From Actinomortierella ambigua (taxonomy: Eukaryota > Mortierellomycota > Mortierellomycetes > Mortierellales > Mortierellaceae), in NCBI GenBank assembly GCA_016098155.1, contig JAAAJB010000205.1:1-53858 (forward strand): a stretch of 53,858 nt of DNA, read 5' to 3'. Numbering within the stretch: the first letter of the stretch is position 1; every line of letters starts with the position of its first letter. The position numbers and the translations under genes are program-made. A model generated the notes under the pieces. That model had not been told where the DNA came from and searched no databases. It worked only from the letters and a program-made list of their open reading frames with translations. Of the stretch, positions 42,101 through 51,467 are shown piece by piece.

Positions 42101-45100
42101 AAAGGGCATGGGTCTCAACTTGCACCATATCGAAATTGGAAATACCCATCGCCGGATCGAGCTCCGTGGTGACCATAACCGTGACATGATCGAGTGGATG
42201 CAGCACTTTAATCGCATGCAGCAGTCCAGCCCCTGGGTTCACATGCATCGCTTTGGATCCTTTGCGCCCGAGCGCGAGGAGGCCAAGGTCCGGTACTATA
42301 TCGATGGCAAGGATTATTTCCATGCCATCTCTGATGCTATTCTGGCTGCCAAGACCGAGATTTACATTTGCGACTGGTGGCTTTCTCCGGAACTGGTAAA
42401 AGAACAATGAAATGAAAAGAGCAAAAAAAAAAAAAAAAAAACGCACACAATCAAAAGGAGAGAGATAATAATGTGCATAACTCACCAACAATTGTCTACC
42501 TTCCTTTCCCTTTCCTTTCCTCGAATAGTACCTTCGACGACCACCCGAGCAAAATGAAGAATTCCGCTTGGATCGGTTGCTCAAGAAGAAGGCCCGCGAG
42601 GGTGTGATGATCTACATTGTGGTGTACAAGGAGATCTCGTTGGCCCTGACGTTGGACTCGGCCCATACCAAGACTTGGCTTCAGGGCCTGCACCCCAACA
42701 TCCAGGTCCAACGCCATCCCGACCATTTGACCGTCAACTCGACCCAGTTCTGGGCCCATCACGAGAAGATTTGCGTCATTGACTGTCGCTTGGCCTTCAT
42801 TGGCGGTCTCGACCTCTGCTTTGGACGCTACGACAGCCGCACTCACCAATTGTCCGACTACCATCCCTCCGGTGGTCTGACCATCTGGCCTGGTCAGGAT
42901 TATTCCAACCCACGTATCAAGGACTTTATCAATGGTATGTCGAAACAGACAAAGAAAGAAAAACAATCGCATATTCACGATACAAGGTGGAGGGGAGGGA
43001 AAATACTCACGACCAAGCCTGCTAAGATAACCATCTCTTTTGCCTTTGCCATTATTTTTTTCCGCTTTGATAGTCAAGGACTATAATGCCAACATGATTG
43101 AAAAGAGGCTCCTGCCAAGAATGCCATGGCACGACGTATCGCTCGGCGTAGCAGGACCGCCGGCGCGCGACATTGCTCGCCACTTTGTGCAACGGTGGAA
43201 CTTTGTCAAGCGTGAGAAGGGCATGAAGAAGTCGCGGATGAGGTTTTTGACCCCCAAGGGCGAGTACTCGAGCACGCGCAACGAGACGGGCTGGACGGGC
43301 TCCCAAAAGGTCCAAGTCGTGCGAAGCAGCACCCTGTGGTCCCAAGGTGTCGATATGGAGCGATCCATCCAGAACGCCTATCTGAGTCTCATTGAGAATG
43401 CAGAGCATTTTATCTACATTGAGAATCAATTCTTTGGTGAGTGTGCTACAAAAGGCTCTTTTCTTTTTGCATACTGTCTCTCTCACACGCGAACAAAAAA
43501 AACTAATCTTTCATATTTACTTTTGTTCCTCCCTCCTCTTCTTCCTCCTTGTCATAGTCACACTGGCGACGGAGAACGGCAATCCGGACATCAAAAACAC
43601 GATCGGCATCGCGCTCTTCGAGCGCATCCACCGCGCGTATCGCGAGCAAAAGAAATTCCGCGTGATCGTCGTGATGCCGCTCATGCCGGCCTTTGAGGCC
43701 GACGTCAACACCAGCGACGCTGGCACGCTGCGCAAAGTCATGCACTTCCAGTACATGTCCATCTCGCGCGGCGGCAACTCGTTGCTCGAACGTCTCGTCG
43801 CCAACGGCATCGATCCCGATCAATACATTGGCTTTTATGGCCTCAGAAGCTTTGATCGTATCAAACACGGCAAATTTGACGCCATCGTCGAGGCTGTCCG
43901 CCAGGCCGAAGCAGCTCAGAAGAAGAAGCAACAACAGGCTGCTGCAGCGACAGGAGAAGACACAACACCCACCCCCACAGAGGAAGCCCCTGCTGCTGCC
44001 GCTGCTTCTGCCACCGCGACAGCAGCCACCACTACTGCTGCTCCTGCTAAAGAAGAACAACCCAGATCGCTGGTGATCCCGACCCTCACAGTCGAAAACG
44101 CCGACCCCAGCATGACGACTACCAAAACCTCATCGCCCTTCAAAAAGTCCAGCAAGAAAAACAACAAACGCGCCTCCTCCGCCTCCGCTGCACAGGTCGC
44201 CACCTCGGACGTATGCAAGATCCTGCTCGAGCCACTCCCAACAGCCGAAGAAGCCGAGCGGATCAAGGCCATTGCCGAGCAGCGCAGACAGACCGAGGGT
44301 CTGCAACCCTGGGACGAAAGTATTACCAAGCGTGCTATGAGCCCCGCCCAGAAGGAGGTCGGCTACGTCCCCGAGGCGACCGAGCTCGCCGAGCGCAACG
44401 CTGCCTGGACACAGTCCATCGAGCGCGAGGCGATAGAGGAAGGACGCGAGGGCCGGCTTCGACCTCCGGGAGGACATGACGACGAGGACCTGGAGGAAGA
44501 CGAAGAGGAAGAGGAGGAAGAGGAGGAGGAACGACAAAGACAGCGACAGTACGAACGTGGTGAAGGTGGCTCTGATCTGCTGGAGCACGTCAGCTCCCGC
44601 CTCCGCATGGCCTTTGACGGCGTTCGCTACTTTAAGGATGGCGCCTCCAATTCTGCCGCCCATCCGGACGCCGATGCCCATCAACAACAACAGCAGCGCC
44701 GCCGCCAGCGTCATCAGAGCCAACGGTCTAGCCGCGCAACCAGCCGTATCCATCTTCGTCACTCACATCATCGTCGGACGCCCCGTCATAGCGCCTACTA
44801 CAGCGATGACGATGTGGACGAAACCGATAGCTGTGATGGCGACGCCAGTAGCTTGGACGAGCGCCAGCGCGAGCGCGATCGGTACGATGGCTTGGGAGTG
44901 TCGAGTATGGGCATTCCCTTCTTTGGCGGAGGAGGTGGTGGTGGTGGTGATAGTGGAAACGGTGGTCTCCGTAGCGCCGCCAAGCGAAAGTCGGTAGCCC
45001 AGGAGGAAAGCGAGGAGATCATCGAGCCTAGCCCTAGCACAGCCGAGGAGGATCTGGAGCGGAGTGTGCCAAGAGAAGCAGCATCGCCTCCGGTGGTGGA

Positions 45101-46471
45101 AGGTGGGGAGGGAGGAGGAGAACCACAGGTGCCTGGAGTAGAGTCGCCGCCGCATCCGAGCCATGTGGTCGACGATGAGGTGTATGATTTCGTGACGGAG
45201 GAGTTGTACATTCACAGCAAGCTGATGATTGTGGACGACCGTATTATTGTCTGCGGATCTGGTAAGCTGGCATATCTTTTTTTTTTGTTTGGTTTTTTTG
45301 TAAACTCTTTTGATATGTTATTGGTTCCTGACAAGAAAAGATGTGCTAACCTTTCAACTGTTCCCTTTCTATTTGCCACTCTAGCCAACATCAACGACCG
45401 CTCGCAGCTGGGCTACCGCGACTCTGAGATTGCGATGATCATTGAGGACACTGAATTTGTTGACTCCAAGATGAACGGCGAGCCTGTAAGTCGAAATTTT
45501 CTTCTTCACAACGATCCGTCTAAGAAACACCCACTCACCCTCAATTCATGTACACACTAATAATTGTCGCATCTTTTTTTTTCCGACCTCCCAACTCATA
45601 GTACCAGGCTGGCAAGTTGGCGCACACGCTCCGCACAGACCTCTTCAAGGAACACCTGGGCTTCCTGCCACACGTTGACCACGACGTGGTGACCAAGGCC
45701 AGTGTCCTGCCCGTCGATCTCGATGCGCCCGAAAAGGATCCCGAGCTCGCACGACAAGAGCTGATCAAGAAGCATTCGCGAAAGATCAAGCCCCATCTCC
45801 TCAGCGCGATGATGGCCAGCAGAAAGGCCGGTCACGAATCTGACAACGCCGACAACACAAAGTCATTGGACGAGCACCATCCACAGGAGAAGGAGGAGGC
45901 GGCGGAGAAGGATGGTATGGTGGACGGCGCCGGTGTTGGTGGTGGCACCCACCTTACGAGTCAACCAAACAAACAACACCCCACCACCACGACTAGCGAC
46001 GATGGTGAAGACGGCCACCTCGAAGTGACGCTACCAGACGAGGACGAGGCGCGCGCCATGGAAGAATGGCACCACGACGCCCACGGCGAGCACATCGAGA
46101 AGAAGAAACAGGCCGCGCAGGACCCCGAGCGCGCCAACGAGGCCGTGATGGACCCCTTGCACGACGATTTCTACGAACATCTCTGGAAGACAACGGCGCG
46201 GTCCAATACCGAGCTCTTCCGCGAAGTCTTTCGCTGTGTTCCCGACGACACCGTCGAGACCTGGGATGAATACAAACGGTTCGTCCCCGATCCCAAAAAG
46301 GTCCTCACGGGCCATGTCGCCATGCCCGGCGCCACCAAAGAGTCGGTCCAGCAGAAATTGCAGGGCATCTCGGGCCATTTGGTCGAGTTCCCGACGAGAT
46401 TCCTCGCAAAGGAGAACTTGATGGGAGGCGTCGTCGAAGGTGCTGTGGTGCCTATGGAGATCTTTACTTGA
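39154..46471 (+). CDS. PX-PH phospholipase D, with a large insert in the catalytic part
   Basis: Exons 39154-39985, 40388-40881, 41374-41577, 41694-42395, 42529-42934, 43074-43436, 43558-45261, 45385-45485, 45602-46471; 1,891 residues in closed phase. Residues 1-440 are low complexity, with a poly-Gln tract at 39847-39906. A PX domain (about 443-560) and a PH domain (about 595-710) follow, as in yeast Spo14 and animal PLD1. The first HKD motif is H822-x-K824-x4-D829; the second, IHSKLMIVDD, is H1553-x-K1555-x4-D1560. It hydrolyses phosphatidylcholine to phosphatidate and choline at membranes, using phosphoinositide binding for targeting. Between FDRIKHGKF (about 1099) and the second HKD lies about 425 residues of Ala/Gln/Glu/Arg/His/Gly-rich sequence. 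Exon 1-2 joining is the least certain; the 402-nt gap could hide another exon. Phosphatidate links it to the acyltransferase nearby. Confidence 0.92.
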
Positions 46472-46890
46472 GCGGAGAAAGTGAGGAGTAGAAGGACGGG
46501 GAGGAGATATCAAAAAACACCATGTAGCCTTAATTTTCGTAATATATTTTACACCATTGAAAGACAATCAGACATGTATCCCTGCTTACTTTGCCTCCTT
46601 TGCCTCTGCTCGAATCTCCTTTGGCCTTTGGCACCACACACGAAGAAGCTGGTTGGTAACACGAGCTATGTAGAATTGCTTCATTCTCCTGCCTCCCCTG
46701 CGGCACCCACCACCAATTTGTACGACCCCTTGACTTACTCCATTTATGCCCCCCCCCCCGCGGAGGGTGAGGCTTCTCCTTTGTGAGGACGAAATGCGAC
46801 GCAGCCCGACACATACCTTATTCATCCCACTCGATTGGTGCATAGGCCTCTTAAAGGCGCTGGACCCCACGGGTACGATCGTGTTCGTTG

Positions 46891-46899
46891 TATATAAAA
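46891..46899 (+). promoter_or_regulatory. TATA box before the small candidate gene
   Basis: TATATAAAA, followed by a CT-rich stretch (46935-46995) and an ATG at 47022. The arrangement copies the promoters of the GST and cupredoxin genes in this window. Confidence 0.4.
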
Positions 46900-47021
46900 A
46901 CTTACAACACAACCATAGGCGTTGATCGTGGGCGGTCTCTTCTATAAAACACTTTTTCAACCTCGTTTCCTCTATCACACTTTCTGCTTCTCATCTGGCC
47001 CATGATTATCGTCTCTTCTCT

Positions 47022-47821
47022 ATGGATCAGTCGGGAGGCGCCAAGGATCCCCAGTGTAATGTGCGCTTTGTTTTTGTAGGATGGGGCGGGGGAAGAATCG
47101 TCTCTGCCCTGCAGGTGGACGTGCTTGACTTGATGTCCTCCCCCTCATTCTCATCCAGCCCAAACGTGATGTTCCTACTTCAAATCAAACTCGGACATCC
47201 AGAGTGAAAGTCTCTCCTAGCTGGCCTGAGATTATTTCCCTTCGCCCTCACCAAGTGCCCTGACTCCATCTCACCAGCACCTTGGGGGAGGGGATGTGTT
47301 TGCATAATCCGAATAAATCTTATCACCAATGATCCGACATTGTCGCTGGTGGTGTAGTGTGCTACAGAATGATTCGGTTTTTTTAACGAAAAACGTTTAG
47401 AGCTGGTGCACACATCCACAATCTCGCTGAATAGTGGCATTCGGATCTGGTAGAAACCGCACGAACACATACCAACGCCGTCTGCCGCGCTTCATGCTTG
47501 CTTCATGAAGATTGGAGCGAAAAGAAAAAAAAATGAGCAGCTGAAATGAAACGCGAACAACAACGCGCGAAAGATGACGAAGAAACCATGAGCGAGCAAG
47601 GAACAATCAAGTGGGTCCCTCCCGAAATGCGCAACAAGGAGGGTTGTTCATGGAGCCCTACACTTCCCGGTGTCCGACAGTCTGCTCCGCTCAAGAAAGA
47701 CGACGGAGAGTGTATTTTCAATAAAATAAGTTTTGTGATTTCTCCAGCCCATCCAACCATGCCAGCAAAGACTGCTCGTAGTCGGCTGGCTTGCGGTCAT
47801 AATCCCCTACCCTCACTCTGA
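47022..47821 (+). CDS. candidate small two-exon gene, unknown
   Basis: Possible model: exon 1 47022-47055 (MDQSGGAKDPQ plus one base), intron 47056-47540 (GTAATG...GCAG), exon 2 47541-47821; the phases join to give about 103 residues. The product would be hydrophilic (SEMKREQQRAKDDEE, then TIKWVPPEMRNKEGCSW). I do not recognise it. Against it: the intron is long for a small gene, an earlier out-of-frame ATG lies at 47001, and an AATAAA near 47719 falls inside exon 2, so the true 3' end may differ. In favour: TATA box, leader, matching phase and protein-like composition. Confidence 0.25.
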
Positions 47822-48052
47822 AGGTGGAAAGCAAACAAGCTAGGAAGAACTCTGCCAAAGGAGCAGCGGACCCCGAGAGGTCATTTATTCCCCCTTCCAC
47901 CCACACACACAGAGCAGAAGTCAGGCACACAAGCCTACCTGGCAAAATGAAGAGAAAATATATCGAGAGCATATTCACCTGAGGTTGCAACAATCGTCAG
48001 TCACACAAGACGCCTTCACAAGATCGAACGCTTTATATCTGTGAATCGGCTA

Positions 48053-50958
48053 TCATTTACTAGTATGGGTGTATACAGACTCAAGAAATGCCAATCGATC
48101 AACCGAAAACTCATGATCTTGTTCCGCTGCTTTGCGATACCACTCCATCGCCTGGTTCCTATCCATCGGGACTCCACGACCCTTCTCGTACATCCGTCCA
48201 AGATTGTACTGAGCAACAGCATACCCATTCGCCGCGCCCTCACGATACAGAGCGATGGCATCCAAGTCGCTCTCTGGTGATCGGTAGTCAGACGAGGTCA
48301 ACCATCGTAAGTGGAGATGTGCTGCAGGAAACAACTGCTCACTTTTTCTCATCAAGACAAGTGCTTTCTTTTCATCGCGCTTCACTCCGATCCCCAATTC
48401 ATACATTGATCCGAGTTCAAAAATAGCATATTCGTCTCCTTGATGCGCACTCGCGGCACACCACTCAAATGCCAGCTTGTCGTTCTGCTGGAATACCATG
48501 CCAATCTCATGCATCCAAACGACATAACGCTGTGCTTCTGAGTGTCCATGGCTCGCGGCTTTAAAGTACCATTCTGCTGCATCGACATCACTTTGCTCGA
48601 CTCCTAGACCACCCATGTATGCACGACCAAGGCTGAGCTCTGCTTCCGCATATCCATGGCTCGCAGACTTGCGAAACCACGCCACTGCCTCAACGCGATC
48701 CTGCTCGACCCAAAAGCCGCCATTGTACATCCAACCCAGATAATACTGCGCGACAGAGTCGTATTGACGGATTGCCTTGTGGCGCCAGGCTATAGCTTCC
48801 GCATCGTTGGGCTTATCCATTAGACTTCTTGAATACAGAAATGCGATACTTACTTGGGTCGCCGAATACCCTTGGTCAACCGCTCTTCGATACCATGCCA
48901 ATGCATCGTCAAAGCTCTGCTCGACACCCTTTCCATAATGATAGAGATTACCAAGATGGTTCTGCCCTTCGGCATCACCACGGTCAGCCGCCTTACGATA
49001 CCAAGAAGCAGCGGTGGCAAAGTCTATGTCGACCCCAAAGCCATATTCGTACATATCACCAAGCTTCCTCTCAGCCGTACCATTCGCGAGAGCAGCAGAC
49101 CTACGGTACCATGCCACTGCCTCTGTATAACTCTTGTTGAGACCATAACCATACTGGTACATGTCTCCAAGTTGAACCTGTGCATCAGAATTGTCCTGCT
49201 CCGCCGACTTGCGAATCCACCCAGCAGCCTCGGTAAAGCTCTGATCCACACCACGGCCTTTGTAATGCATCAGTCCAAGATGTAATTGTGCTGCCGCATG
49301 TCCCTCCTCGGCTGCTCGCCGATACCACATCGCTGCCATCTCGTCCGACTGCTCGACACCACGCCCATCCATATACATCGATCCAAGACCGAATTGCGCT
49401 TCGGCCATGTTTTGGTCCGCTGCTTGTCGCATCCAGAATGCACCATCGACATCGCTCTTCTCGACGCCTTGGCCACGAGAGTACATCAATCCTAGATTGA
49501 ATTGTGCCTCTGCCACACCGCGCTCGGCCGCTTTTCGGAACCATTGAGCTGCTTCTACATCATTCTGAGCCACCCCTCGACCATGGAAATGGAGCACTCC
49601 TAGTCGGAGCTGTGCTTGCACCTCACCGTGTTCGGCTGCCATCCGGTACCATTTGGCTGCCTCACTATCGCTTTGGTTCGCATCCTGATTGTTATTATGG
49701 CTCTCGTACATCCGACCGAGTCTGAGCTGGGCCGTCGAATGACCTTGTTGCGCCGCCTTGCGGTACCAGAGTGGAGCATCCTCTGTCTTCCCAGCGATAT
49801 CCAGACCACGATCGCACATCCATCCGAGAACGAGCTGAGCGTCGGCATTGCCTTTACTGGCGACCCTTCGGAGATAGTCGATCACCTCGTCACCGTCGCC
49901 TTGATGCAACTTCTTCTGGGTCTCACCACTATTGTTGTTCTGACTCTCCGCTCTGTTGTCAACGATCGTCAACCTATCCAATGCTCCTTTGAGCCCCGAG
50001 GCAGCTCTTCGATCGCCCATCGAGTCGTTGAAGCTGGACCCGAGAGACAGAAAGGTACTAATCACGCCGAGCTGCCAGGCCATCGCAACATCGTCCTCAA
50101 GGACAACATCTTTGGCATCGGGTCGTTGATCAGGATCTTGGTGCCAGCATTGCTCGATACATGACCGATACTCATGCGGTGTGTCTCCAGGGATCTCCTC
50201 GCGTTCACCACTCCTGATCAACATCGCAACAACCACGTTGTCCTGCTGGTCATGAAATGGTTCCGAACAATTGGCCGCCATGGCCCACATCACCATCCCA
50301 AGAGCATACACATCCGACTTCTTCGAGTACTTGGGTCGAACATCCAGTGCCTCTGGTGCTGCCCATCGGAGTGTCCCTTTGAATCCACCAGCCGATGCTG
50401 CCGACGACGACGAGGCACTGATGGTCTTGACCTTGGCCAGTCCAAAGTCACATAGCTTGACCTCCATGAATCGAGTCAGGAGCACATTCGCTGGCTTGAG
50501 ATCTCGGTGTAGGATGTTCAGGTAGTGAATGTATTGGAGTCCGCGTGCAATCTCGTGAGCAATGCGAGTCTTGGTCGGCCAATCTGTCACCTCGCCTCGA
50601 GCAATGGCCCCAGCAAGACTTCCCTTCTCGGCCAGATCCATCAGGATGTAGGTGTGTCCATCGTGCTCGAGCGACCCAAAGTACTGGATAACGTAGCGAC
50701 AGCGGAGCTGTTGGAGAATGGCAATCTCCTTCTTGACAGCCGCATTGGACAGGTCGGCGAAGGAGGCGAAGCACTGTTTGGCAGCACATGGTCGACCCTC
50801 GCGATGAGCACGATAGACGGAACCGAAGCCGCCTGAGCCTATTTTCTGACCAAGAGTGAAAGCAGCCTGGGATGTTGTATAGAGTTTCGTGTTAGAAAGG
50901 GTCAGATATAATCGAGAGATATCGAGAGGGGTCTGGCATACCCGCACGAACATACCAT
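48053..50958 (-). CDS. Protein kinase with about 17 Sel1 repeats (kinase 2)
   Basis: Exon 1 is just the ATG (50958-50956); the intron is 50955-50867 (GTATGT, CTAAC branch site, CCCAG); exon 2 is 50866-48053. Total 938 residues. Kinase domain: glycine loop GSGGFGSV, CAAKQ with the ATP Lys, HRDLKPANVLL, DFGLAK, GTLRWAAPEAL and QRPDAKDV, so it should be active. After a linker (about 285-330), about 17 Sel1 units run to the C-terminus, ending shortly after MEWYRKAAEQD. Unlike kinase 1 the units differ from one another, so this array is old. No signal peptide or membrane helix. If the intron were not removed, translation from the same ATG would stop in it. An alternative ATG at 50953 reads through intron sequence and is less likely. 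Kinase 3 next door is its close paralogue. Biological role unknown. Confidence 0.88.
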
Positions 50959-51467
50959 GTCTCTAGCAGAGGAGGGAGAGAAATAGAAGTAGAGAGACTA
51001 GTGGAGTATAGGCAGAGTAATGAGGTTGAACAGGAGATGAAGGTGAATGAGAGATGACGGTGAATGAGAGATGAAGATGAATGGAAGTAGAAAAATGAGG
51101 GAGAAATCAATAGGGTTGAAGACTTACCACGAAACTTTAGTGCGAAAAAGGGCGTGTGACATGCATGCACATGAACCTTGTGTTCTCCTCTCATAACTAC
51201 TCCGTATGCCCAGTTTAGTAATGATACAGCGTGCTTGAAGAGTGTGTATCAAGATGCTCCAGCCCAAGGAAATCCACTTTGAGTTCATTGAAAACCAAAG
51301 AGACAAATGGAGGGTTGCTCGATAGGTCGGCGTTGACTTGGTCGTTGGGTATTGCGATACACCATTGAGGATGGCACATTCATCGCACAAGTTGTCTGCA
51401 TTTGAGATAGTAAAAATAAATAACTAAATCTATTGGCACATTTTCACTCGACTGCCTTCCTAAGATT
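50959..51467. other. intergenic region between kinases 2 and 3
   Basis: About 0.5 kb, the promoter and leader of kinase 2 on the minus strand (CT-rich on the coding strand; short repeats of gaatgagagatga at 51040-51080 on the plus strand). No other gene is seen. Confidence 0.55.

Larger units (their letters stand above)
46472..48052. other. convergent intergenic region after phospholipase D
   Basis: About 1.6 kb between the phospholipase D stop and the kinase 2 stop. It holds a TATA box at 46891-46899, the weak two-exon candidate at 47022-47821, an AATAAA on the plus strand near 47719, and an AATAAA on the minus strand near 47885 that would suit kinase 2. Confidence 0.5.

Noticed and set aside
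41622..42584. 320-codon minus-strand frame opposite the PX/PH exons of phospholipase D
   Set aside because: Overlaps exons with clear PX and PH homology; composition is that of an antisense frame.
48854..50164. Plus-strand frames opposite kinase 2, and similar ones at 52247-53477 opposite kinase 3
   Set aside because: They repeat at the Sel1 period and are the antisense of conserved codons; no independent domain or splice signals.
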